From positions 1,288,439 to 1,352,438 of the forward strand of contig OX639992.1 of assembly GCA_951828515.1 (NCBI GenBank): DNA of 64,000 nucleotides. The letters are read 5' to 3'. The notes under the pieces are model-generated. The model worked only from the letters and a program-made list of their open reading frames with translations. It was not told the DNA's origin and did no database searches. The position numbers were made by a program, and so were the translations under genes. This document shows positions 57,548-64,000 of this stretch, one piece after another (positions within the stretch are counted from its first letter, which is position 1; the number at the start of each line of letters is the position of its first letter). The stretch comes from an uncultured Poribacteria bacterium (GTDB lineage Bacteria > Poribacteria > WGA-4E > WGA-3G).

Positions 57548-58038
57548 TCGGTATCAAGTTGCTTTTGCACACGCTCCTTGCTAACTGCCCAGACGCGATT
57601 CCCGATATCTGTGAGGTGTGGGGCAAATCGAGAATTTGCAATCTCGTTTTTGAAGCTATCGGCACCATGTGTGTTGAGAAGGATGAGCGCGAAGGCTATA
57701 ATAAGACCGCCAGAAGCAATACCGAAGCCGAGCCCGAGCAGATGGTTTACCCACCCTAAAACGCCTCTTTCAAGAACCCGTTGAATACGCTCAAAAAGCG
57801 AGTCCATGAGAATAGAGACGACCAGTACAATAGCAACAATGCTCAGCCACTTCGCCCAACTGGGGTTTGCTACCAACTTTTGGATAACTATCGCAAGTTG
57901 ACCCCAAAATTGACAAGCGATAAAGAACCCGATGCCGATTACGAATATACCCCATACACTTCGGGTGAAACCCGCACGATAACAACTTATACCAGCCAAT
58001 CCAACAAGAATGAGAATACCAATATCGAGTTTCGTCAT
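57544..58038 (-). CDS. CvpA family membrane protein
   Basis: 164 residues, four hydrophobic segments: DIGILILVGLAGISCYRAGF, VWGIFVIGIGFFIACQFWGQ, WLSIVAIVLVVSILMDSLF and LLGLGFGIASGGLIIAFALI. The FxRG-like YRAGFTRSVWG after the first helix and the final amphipathic region match the CvpA (colicin V production) family, inner membrane proteins linked to envelope homeostasis. First gene of the operon cvpA-like, TPR paralogue 1, TPR paralogue 2, with 4-bp overlap and a 1-bp gap. No strong ribosome site before the ATG. Confidence 0.83.
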   Translation of the reverse strand: MTKLDIGILILVGLAGISCYRAGFTRSVWGIFVIGIGFFIACQFWGQLAIVIQKLVANPSWAKWLSIVAIVLVVSILMDSLFERIQRVLERGVLGWVNHLLGLGFGIASGGLIIAFALILLNTHGADSFKNEIANSRFAPHLTDIGNRVWAVSKERVQKQLDTE

Positions 58039-58132
58039 TTTGGGTGTTTGATCTTTTTAATTATGGACTTTGTGCCGTCCGTCGATTTCGTTTCGGGCGG
58101 GTTTTTGGTTAGAACGCAGCTGGGTTAGGTAT

Positions 58133-59179
58133 CTACTCGGTCTCTTGAAGAAACGGAATCTCGGTCAAACTGCACCCAAATACCTGTTCAATTGCGATTT
58201 CTATCGGAGTGCCATTGCCTAATTGGTGAAGCAACTTACGAATTTTGTGGAAACCGAACTCTTGGATGAGAAATTCTGCTACTGCAGTGGATTGGATATA
58301 TGCCAATTTCCGATATTTTTCGGGGAGCTGGTTAAACGGTTTGTTCAATACAGCAAAGGGGAGTAAACACTTCATCTGAACCGCCCGCTGCAATTCGAGG
58401 CGTTCCGCCTTGAACATAGGACGGGCAATACTTTGTGCAAGTCCTTCGTCAAGCCATACAGGACAATACCCGCGTGCTAAATGATGAATTAATAGATGCA
58501 CCCATTCATGCCGTAGCAGGGCATATAAAATGCTTAGTACCGGCTCACCCGCTGCGCAGTAGGCAAGACGAATGCCACCATCGTAGCATCCACTCGCCCA
58601 TCTCGGCATCGCACGTTGAGATGTAGCCAGTCCGTTTGTATTTGCAATCGATATAGAAACAGGCGAGGCGGGGTAGTCCCCTAACATTTCACCCAATTCG
58701 GAATAGATTCGATAAATCAGGCGACAGATGTTCCAGACTGTCTGGGAATCCATTTCAGAATGGCAAGTGAGATCGAAAAATTCTGAGTTTACAACCTGTT
58801 TAGGGAACCTTGCTGGACTTACTTGTACTTGTAACTGTTCAAGGAATTGTAGTGGGGGTGGTTCCTTAAGGTCATTGAAAGAAATAAGTGTATTATAACA
58901 CGCTTTCTCATCAAGAATGCGCGCTTTGCGTCTAAGAGCTGTTGGTGAATCAGGACACAACCGAAGGGCAATATCCAAACATGCTAAGGCTGTATCCCAC
59001 TCTCCTACCATCTCATAGGCTTTCGCGAGGTCGGCATAGATATAGTGATGCTGTGCTGCCCCCAACTTCAAGCCAGCGAGATAGTGTTGAATAGCTTCAA
59101 CATAACACGCCTGTCCGTAACTGAGCGTTGCTTGTTGAAAATGTGATAATGCCAATGAATTGGTATGCCCAAGACGCAC
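58133..59179 (-). CDS. TPR protein with peptidase MA-like (HExxH) domain
   Basis: 348 residues. The first 110 are TPR-like: ALSHFQQATLSYGQACYVEA, IYADLAKAYEMVGEWDTALA, CLDIALRLCPDSPTALRRKA. The C-terminal part contains LLRHEWVHLLIHHLARGYCP with HEWVH as zinc ligands and, after a spacer, VWLDEGLAQSI with the third-ligand Glu, the gluzincin pattern of peptidase MA-like proteins. No signal peptide, so membrane export is uncertain. GTG start at 59179 without a clear ribosome site; the true start could differ by a few codons. It precedes the FHA gene's operon in the same direction. Confidence 0.75.
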   Translation of the reverse strand: MRLGHTNSLALSHFQQATLSYGQACYVEAIQHYLAGLKLGAAQHHYIYADLAKAYEMVGEWDTALACLDIALRLCPDSPTALRRKARILDEKACYNTLISFNDLKEPPPLQFLEQLQVQVSPARFPKQVVNSEFFDLTCHSEMDSQTVWNICRLIYRIYSELGEMLGDYPASPVSISIANTNGLATSQRAMPRWASGCYDGGIRLAYCAAGEPVLSILYALLRHEWVHLLIHHLARGYCPVWLDEGLAQSIARPMFKAERLELQRAVQMKCLLPFAVLNKPFNQLPEKYRKLAYIQSTAVAEFLIQEFGFHKIRKLLHQLGNGTPIEIAIEQVFGCSLTEIPFLQETE

Positions 59180-59250
59180 AGCCTCATAAGGAGCGGTAGT
59201 GCATTAAGGGCTTACCCCGAATGCACAACGCAATCCTTCTCCCTGTATAA

Positions 59251-59910
59251 TTATGACCGTTCAATATCAACGACTTTAAAACTAATTTTTCCACATTTTA
59301 GCGTAGAACCGTCTTGAATGCGAGTCGGTGATTCAACGCGTGTGTTATCAAGATAAGTCGTATCAGAACTACCCAAATCCATGACGTAGACATCGTCATC
59401 TTTCTGCTCAAATCGGACGTGTACCCGAGAAAGCGTTTTGATTGCGTTGTAACGCTTTAACATCTCTGGGGATTCAGCTGTTTGTTCAGTATCCCATTTC
59501 TGCAGTGCATCCGCGTCGGGTAAAGATGCGTCAACCTGCATGATTTCGGTAGTTTCACTGCCCATACCCTGTGGGCTATAACCGGTTTGCAGTTCGAGTC
59601 CTTCTACACCGACAGGTTCGGCTTCTACTGCTTCGCCCCGAATTTCTGCCATCACACGTTCACGAGCGCGCTGCTCGGCACCAGGTGGCAGCATGATGTT
59701 CTCTCTTTCCTCAAATCGGTAGTGTGAGAAGTCTATTAATTGCTTCAATGGCTGAAGTTCCGGAAAGTTGTTAATTTCCTTTAGAAGGCGTTTCTGCTTA
59801 CGTGATAGCCTTTCATTTTTCAGCCAGCACGTATAAGCATCCAACATCTCTGCCTTTTTCAAGTCATTTACCGAGAGGCCGGCCCTCCGCCATTTCTTCC
59901 AGAAGCGCAT
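59251..59910 (-). CDS. FHA domain protein co-transcribed with ECF sigma factor
   Basis: 219 residues. The C-terminal 75 residues form an FHA domain: LSRVHVRFEQKDDDVYVMDL has the SRxH phosphothreonine-binding motif, then GSSDTTYLDNTRVESPTRIQ and DGSTLKCGKISFKVVD complete the sandwich. The N-terminal part is helical and charged (LSRKQKRLLKEINNFPELQP) and could serve an anti-sigma-like role, as similar short helical proteins do in such operons. GGAGG precedes the ATG. The gene starts 16 bp after the ECF sigma stop, so it may link kinase signalling to the sigma factor; that is inference. Confidence 0.8.
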   Translation of the reverse strand: MRFWKKWRRAGLSVNDLKKAEMLDAYTCWLKNERLSRKQKRLLKEINNFPELQPLKQLIDFSHYRFEERENIMLPPGAEQRARERVMAEIRGEAVEAEPVGVEGLELQTGYSPQGMGSETTEIMQVDASLPDADALQKWDTEQTAESPEMLKRYNAIKTLSRVHVRFEQKDDDVYVMDLGSSDTTYLDNTRVESPTRIQDGSTLKCGKISFKVVDIERS

Positions 59911-59926
59911 GAGTTAATCCTCCAAA

Positions 59927-60541
59927 TTAATATATCCACTGAATGCCTTTTGCAATCAGAATTTTCCGCAATTCCTCGGTGCACCGAAAAATCCAGATTT
60001 TCACGGTGCCGTCTTTGCGGTTAAGAATGCGGGCAATCTCTGCAATACTATAGCCTTCTAAGTGTCTTAACATCCACGCAATCCGATGATTTGGTTTCGT
60101 TACCTGTTCAAGGGCACTCTCCAAAATCTGTTGCGCTTCTGCGGCTTCTAATTCTTGCTCGGGACCCGGGCGCGGGTCTTCGTATTTACTCAGCGGTTGT
60201 TCATCCTCATCAGGTGAACCACTGAGTGGGTGCTCCCGAATCCTATCGCGTTTCCGTATCGCATCGATAATAGTATTTCGAGCTACCGTATTTAACCATG
60301 CCTGAAAACTACCTTGCTCTGTGTCCCATTTGCCTAACTTCTGCCAAACTTTAACGAACACATCCGAGGCTACCTCTTCAGCATCTTGATAATTTCCAAG
60401 CATTCGGTAGGCTTTGTTATAAACCCACTTGTAATGCTTGTCGAACAATTGCCTAAATGCGGCTTCATTGCCTGCTTTCGCTTGTGTCGCGAGATAGGTA
60501 TCTTCGACAGCAGATAAATCATTAGATATTTGGCGCGCCAT
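59927..60541 (-). CDS. ECF RNA polymerase sigma factor
   Basis: 204 residues. Region 2: FRQLFDKHYKWVYNKAYRML, GNYQDAEEVASDVFVKVWQK and GSFQAWLNTVARNTIIDAIR; a linker of about 40 acidic residues; region 4: AWMLRHLEGYSIAEIARILN with RKDGTVKIWIFRCTEELRKI. It is not closely related to the sigma factors at 6736 and 24905, which share a different region 2. AAGGAG precedes the ATG. Its operon partner is the FHA protein. A possible self-regulated promoter lies 70-100 bp upstream. Confidence 0.88.
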   Translation of the reverse strand: MARQISNDLSAVEDTYLATQAKAGNEAAFRQLFDKHYKWVYNKAYRMLGNYQDAEEVASDVFVKVWQKLGKWDTEQGSFQAWLNTVARNTIIDAIRKRDRIREHPLSGSPDEDEQPLSKYEDPRPGPEQELEAAEAQQILESALEQVTKPNHRIAWMLRHLEGYSIAEIARILNRKDGTVKIWIFRCTEELRKILIAKGIQWIY

Positions 60542-60610
60542 TCAAATCTGCTCCTTCGCCTATAAGGATCCTTTTCAGCAGGCTATACAATATAACGTTA
60601 ACAAATCCTA

Positions 60611-60640
60611 TTACGTTTCAAAAAACGAAAAGAGTGGCAC
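60611..60640 (-). promoter_or_regulatory. Possible ECF-type promoter before the sigma gene
   Basis: On the minus strand GTGCCACTCTTTTCG, then CGTAAT after a 17-nt spacer from GCCACT. It is similar in plan to elements A-D but with a different -35 core and CGTAA -10. Its distance of 70 bp to the start codon is plausible. Weakly supported. Confidence 0.25.
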
Positions 60641-60828
60641 GCCTTGGAGAATTAACGCGTTACCAACGCTCTCTAAAAGATTTATGAGAAAAAGGTTAAT
60701 TTATTATATAAAATTTTCACAAAATATGTCAAGAAAAAAACAACTTTTTCCAAAATTTATGGATAATTGTCCGACATTAAGCCCAAAAAACGCGCCAGTA
60801 ACGCAACAAAAAAACCAAAAATGCGTTT

Positions 60829-61707
60829 CTATGAGACCCTTGCCAGAACGATCCGTTCCTTCTCTGCATAGTCCTTGAACAATTCGTAGGTGGTGTATGC
60901 AGATTCAGCCTCCAGAAGCGTCCGAACGGCATCGGCTTGTGTTGCACCGATTTCAAGGATAAGTTTCCCACTCGGTGCGAGGTATTTAGGTGCCTCAGCG
61001 ATTAACCGACGGATAACGGCAAGACCGTCATCTCCAGCAAAGAGCGCAATTTCGGGTTCATGGTCCCGGACATCCGGACTCAAGGTGTCCCGCTCCGTAT
61101 TTTTGATATAGGGTGGATTGCAGACGATCCAATCAAATCGGGTGTCCCTATTAGTGTTTATTGCCTCTACCGGTTCAAACAGGTCTCCAGACAAAAACTC
61201 AATTTGCGATACGCATGCGTGTGTTTCAGCGTTCTTTCGAGCAACGGTGAGGGCAGACTCAGAGAGGTCTGTTGCAACGATCTTCCATTCGGGTTGTTGC
61301 ACCGCAAGACTCGTAGCAATCACGCCACTCCCTGTACCGAGTTCCAGTAAACGCTGAAAATTTTCGGTTTTTGTTGTGAGAATAGTTTCAACGAGTTGTT
61401 CTGTCTCTGGACGCGGAATGAGGACCCGTTCATCCACATAGAAATCCAAGGACATAAATTCCTTGCGATTGGTTAGGTAGCTAACCGGTGTGTGTGCGAT
61501 TCTTTTTTTTATGAGTTCTCGGAAGGGTGTGAGGTGTTCTTGAAAGACCGGCATTTCAAAGTGGAGATAGAGCTGCAGGCGGCTTTTCTCGAGTAAGTGT
61601 CCAAGTAATACCTCGGCATCTAATCTTGGATTCGGGATGCCGTGCTGTTGAAAGTATCCCACTGTCCAATCGAGTAGATCCACTACGCGCCACATTTTAT
61701 TCGGCAT
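60829..61707 (-). CDS. prmC: Peptide chain release factor N5-glutamine methyltransferase
   Basis: 292 residues. SAM motif I is LLELGTGSGVIATSLAV, motif IV WIVCNPPYIKN gives the NPPY signature that binds the Gln side chain, and the N-terminal helical bundle (WRVVDLLDWTVGYFQQHGIP, DAEVLLGHLLEKSRLQLYLH) recognises the release factor; YLTNRKEFMSLDFYVDERVL then IPRPETEQLVE is the standard linker. It methylates the GGQ glutamine of RF1 and RF2. It follows prfA by 25 bp in the usual order, so the pair is an operon. Confidence 0.93.
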   Translation of the reverse strand: MPNKMWRVVDLLDWTVGYFQQHGIPNPRLDAEVLLGHLLEKSRLQLYLHFEMPVFQEHLTPFRELIKKRIAHTPVSYLTNRKEFMSLDFYVDERVLIPRPETEQLVETILTTKTENFQRLLELGTGSGVIATSLAVQQPEWKIVATDLSESALTVARKNAETHACVSQIEFLSGDLFEPVEAINTNRDTRFDWIVCNPPYIKNTERDTLSPDVRDHEPEIALFAGDDGLAVIRRLIAEAPKYLAPSGKLILEIGATQADAVRTLLEAESAYTTYELFKDYAEKERIVLARVS

Positions 61708-61732
61708 AGTTCGGCGTTCCTTAGTTAGAGGC

Positions 61733-62800
61733 TTAAACCTCTTGCAACTTCTCCGTCTGATCGGCAGTCGTTAACCGCTGAATAAACGTTTGTAGGTCAC
61801 CATCTAAAACGGAGTCAAGTTGATAGGAACTGAACTGGATCCGGTGGTCAGTTACACGAGATTGCGGGAAGTTATAGGTGCGAATTTTCTCGCTTCTATC
61901 GCCACTGCCGACCATAGACCTGCGGGTTTCGGCTCTCTCACTGTTAAGCTCAAATTGTTTTTGTTCTTGGAGGCGGGCACGGAGAATTTTCATTGCCTTG
62001 GAACGATTTTTATGCTGGGATTTTTCGTCTTGGCATGTCACAACCAGTCCTGTTGGCAGGTGGGTAATACGAATAGCGGAATCGGTTGTGTTAACACTTT
62101 GTCCACCGGGACCCGAAGAGCGGTAGGTATCAATACGTAATTCGGTTGCCTCATCAATCGCCAAATCGAGTTCTTCTGCTTCAGGGAGAACGGCTACGGT
62201 GGCAGCAGAGGTATGAATGCGTCCACTTGCTTCCGTTGCCGGAATTCGTTGTACACGATGTATGCCCCCTTCAAATTTCAGTTGACTGTACGCGTTCTGT
62301 CCTTCAATCGAGAAGACAACCTCTTTAAATCCTTTTAAGCCGGTTGCATTTGAGCTGAGTAGTTCCAGCCTCCAGTTCTGACGTTCGGCATAGCGGGTGT
62401 ACATTCGAAACAATTCGGCTGCAAAAAGGCTGGCTTCTTCACCGCCGGTCCCTGCCCTGATTTCGATGATGACGTTTTTCGCATCGTTCGGATCTTTTGG
62501 AATCAGGAGAACCTTCAGTTCCTCAGTAAGTCTTTCTTTTTTCTCAGTGAGCGCGTCCAACTCTTCCTGCACTAATGCGAGCATTTCCGCGTCCGTCTCC
62601 GACTCTATAAGAAGAAGCGTCTCTTCAAGTGCCGATTCTAACTGCTGGTATTCCAGGTAAGTGGACACAATCGGCGAGAGTTCTGCGTGAGTTTTAGACA
62701 ACTCCATTAATCGTTGTTGATTTGAAATTTCCGCTGGATCTCCGAGTGCCCTTTCGACTTCAGCGTATCTGTTTTCAATATCTCTGAGTTTTTCAAACAT
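61733..62800 (-). CDS. prfA: Peptide chain release factor 1
   Basis: 355 residues. The GGQ loop is YRSSGPGGQSVNTTDSAIRI (about 223-242), the stop-codon reading region includes IHRVQRIPATEASGRIHTSA with the PAT-like tripeptide (PAT in RIPATE) that marks RF1, and the C-terminal end has NRSKAMKILRARLQEQKQF. It terminates translation at UAA and UAG, which matters because an in-frame TAG interrupts the TolB-like gene at 39915. The start is ATG 62800; a TTG six codons earlier is less likely. In order with rpmE upstream and prmC downstream. Confidence 0.95.
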   Translation of the reverse strand: MFEKLRDIENRYAEVERALGDPAEISNQQRLMELSKTHAELSPIVSTYLEYQQLESALEETLLLIESETDAEMLALVQEELDALTEKKERLTEELKVLLIPKDPNDAKNVIIEIRAGTGGEEASLFAAELFRMYTRYAERQNWRLELLSSNATGLKGFKEVVFSIEGQNAYSQLKFEGGIHRVQRIPATEASGRIHTSAATVAVLPEAEELDLAIDEATELRIDTYRSSGPGGQSVNTTDSAIRITHLPTGLVVTCQDEKSQHKNRSKAMKILRARLQEQKQFELNSERAETRRSMVGSGDRSEKIRTYNFPQSRVTDHRIQFSSYQLDSVLDGDLQTFIQRLTTADQTEKLQEV

Positions 62801-62928
62801 TTTTGTCACCGCTTGCAAGTCAGAACTTGCGGTTAACTGTTAAAAGCTGAGGGATGCCTGTCTATACTTTCGGGTACAGGGCAGATATCTATCCTGCTTG
62901 ATTACTATCCGGTAAGCATGAGGCATTT

Positions 62929-62956
62929 CCCGTGCCTGTTATTGTTAAGGCACGGG
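62929..62956. terminator. Strong hairpin between rpmE and prfA
   Basis: CCCGTGCCT (62929-62937), loop of ten, AGGCACGGG (62948-62956), a perfect 9-bp stem. It lies 50 bp past the rpmE stop on the minus strand. No T run follows in that direction, so it is either a weak or factor-dependent terminator or an RNA-processing site. Confidence 0.4.
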
Positions 62957-63006
62957 TCCCTCTTTCTGGAACGCCGATCAATAAACTAACCCGTGAAACG
63001 ATATTC

Positions 63007-63222
63007 CTAATTATCGTCGTCAGTGAGCCCGTAACGTCGGCGGAAACTTTCAACGCGTCCGGCAGTGTCGATAAATCGAGCTTGTTGTCCAGTGTAGAAC
63101 GGATGACATTTTCCACAAATATCTACCCGCATTGCTGATTGGATAGCAAGCGTTTTATGGGTCGCGCCACAAACGCATGTAATCACGCATTCTACCATTT
63201 CCGGATGTATTTCGGCTTTCAT
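63007..63222 (-). CDS. rpmE: 50S ribosomal protein L31
   Basis: 71 residues, the usual length. [20 protein letters not shown] opens with the HP motif; CVCGATHKT and [17 protein letters not shown] carry four Cys in C-x-C ... C-x-x-C arrangement, the zinc-binding (C+) type of L31; [10 protein letters not shown] ends the core. GGAGGAC precedes the ATG at 63222, and the upstream Met eight codons earlier is not used. Its place between rho and prfA is conserved in many bacteria. Confidence 0.93.
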   Translation of the reverse strand: MKAEIHPEMVECVITCVCGATHKTLAIQSAMRVDICGKCHPFYTGQQARFIDTAGRVESFRRRYGLTDDDN

Positions 63223-63562
63223 AGCGTCCTCCTTTGAATTCAACATTTTTGAATCGTTTATTCACGATTTATGGTAAAACCTACACTTAACGATACGCTT
63301 ATGAAAGGCGGGGTTAATGAAGCTTAATTTATTAATTCGGTAATGTGCGGGCAGGCACAAGACCTGCCCCTACAATGTTTTTTTCAAATGGAATTACCGA
63401 AATATTTTATTAAAACGCATCAAACCCCGCCAGCGAAGGAGAAGTTTGCTATTCTCTAAAGTGTCGCCTTGTTTTTCGGTTTTACTATAGTTAGAACTAA
63501 CTCCAATATTTCTGTAGTTACATTCTTGAAGCGCGGAAGAATAGGCGTGTCGGAATTCATCC
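63223..63562. other. Intergenic region between rho and rpmE
   Basis: 340 bp. It contains the REP-like hairpin at 63349-63369 and is otherwise AT-rich, with no gene. A frame on the plus strand at 63469-63663 is antisense to rho and was not called. Confidence 0.5.
63349..63369. repeat. REP-like hairpin GGGCAGG/CCTGCCC followed by CTACA
   Basis: GGGCAGG (63349-63355), 7-nt loop CACAAGA, CCTGCCC (63363-63369), then CTACAAT. The stem is perfect. The GCACAAGACCTGCCCCTAC core is a very widespread environmental REP-type sequence. Same CTACA end as the hairpins at 12482, 14662 and 55588. Confidence 0.6.
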
Positions 63563-64000
63563 TCATCGCTTCGGACGAACGTTGGTTCTCACCGACGTAT
63601 TCCTGTAAGTCGCGTTGTCTATCATCCGCTCGAGGAATTCTGCATTTGTACCAGTTTTGCTGAATTGTCCAATGAGCATTTCAAGCGATTCCGCGTCATC
63701 CATCTGGCTCGTGAATTTCCGTAGTACCCAGACTTTGTTAAGAACATCAGGTGCTAACAAGAGTTCCTCACGGCGTGTTTTTGACTTTTCAATGTTAATC
63801 GGCGGATAGATGCGGAGATCCAACAAAGCACGCTCCATGTGGATTTCCATGTTGGCAGTGCCTTTGAATTCTTCGTAGATGTATTCATCTTGTCGGCTTT
63901 CCGTATCAACGAGCACAGATGCGATAACCGTTAGACTTCCACCTTCTTCAAATTTCCGGGCTGCGCCGCAGAACTGACGTGGTTTCACAAACGCCATGGC
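63563..64000 (-). CDS. rho: Transcription termination factor Rho, C-terminal part (cut by right edge)
   Basis: The frame is open to the window end, so this is the last 145 residues of Rho. KPRQFCGAARKFEEGGSLTV corresponds to the PxRFFGAARNIEEGGSLTI block, DEYIYEEFKGTANMEIHMER is the R-loop/Q-loop neighbourhood, and INIEKSKTRREELLLAPDVL is the highly conserved TRREELL segment. The hexameric helicase ends transcripts that have no intrinsic terminator, which agrees with the lack of T-run terminators seen here. It begins the rho, rpmE, prfA, prmC block. Confidence 0.93.
   Translation of the reverse strand, partial: AMAFVKPRQFCGAARKFEEGGSLTVIASVLVDTESRQDEYIYEEFKGTANMEIHMERALLDLRIYPPINIEKSKTRREELLLAPDVLNKVWVLRKFTSQMDDAESLEMLIGQFSKTGTNAEFLERMIDNATYRNTSVRTNVRPKR

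Noticed and set aside
1..64000. tRNA, rRNA or CRISPR features
   Set aside because: No cloverleaf-like sequence with a TTC-arm, no rRNA segment and no regular repeat-spacer array was seen by reading; a covariance search would settle the tRNA question.

Overview
The window looks like chromosome of a Gram-negative-type bacterium with a rich extracellular and carbohydrate-directed gene set, most consistent with Candidatus Poribacteria. That assignment is an inference from content: formylglycine sulfatase, PhyH dioxygenase, Gfo/Idh/MocA and enolase-superfamily enzymes, secreted LamG proteins, ECF sigma factors with beta-propellers, and many short palindromic intergenic repeats. No rRNA, tRNA or CRISPR array was seen. 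The right edge carries a conserved housekeeping block (rho, rpmE, prfA, prmC, all minus strand), so this is chromosomal DNA.

Layout. 1-6.4 kb: small enzymes, a LamG secreted protein, two GNATs, a HigBA-type toxin-antitoxin pair and a sugar isomerase-like protein. 6.7-9.6 kb: one gene fusing an ECF sigma factor, a transmembrane helix and a large beta-propeller. 10-17 kb: ABC exporter, gamma-glutamyltransferase, GNAT, tartrate/malate-type dehydrogenase. 17.4-24.6 kb: an ABC-2 permease gene cut in two by about 5.7 kb of foreign DNA. That DNA holds three paralogous lipoproteins, another lipoprotein, a T4-type lysozyme interrupted by an IS4-family element (9-bp target duplication, 16-bp inverted repeats) and an N-terminally truncated phage terminase. 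24.9-31.9 kb: second ECF sigma factor and an accessory run (DUF4037, APH kinase, ankyrin, HAD, three GNATs). 32-51.7 kb: secreted LamG and TolB-like proteins, membrane protein, DUF123, M29 peptidase, sulfatase, phosphohexomutase, oxidoreductase, PhyH, PIN protein, sialidase. 51.8-60.5 kb: methyltransferase, DUF2851, thiE, SGNH hydrolase, TPR/CvpA cluster, peptidase-MA-like protein, FHA protein and a third ECF sigma factor.

Two patterns connect distant genes. First, six exported proteins (four LamG, two TolB-like propellers) end in a near-identical motif of the form L-T-T-T-W-G-x-I-K within a few residues of the C-terminus; this looks like an undescribed C-terminal tag or sorting signal. Second, four intergenic elements share GCACCC, a 17-18 nt spacer and GTC(T/A), the layout of an ECF-sigma promoter. 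Three sit at matching positions upstream of, and pointing into, the sigma-propeller fusion gene, the TolB-like operon and a LamG gene. I propose a membrane-anchored, propeller-sensing sigma factor that controls itself and tagged surface proteins. The motifs are read directly from sequence; the regulatory link is inference.

Gene decay is visible in several places: the split permease, the IS-disrupted lysozyme, the truncated terminase, a TolB-like gene with one in-frame TAG where its paralogue has Trp, a headless methyltransferase, and a degenerate copy of part of the PIN gene.
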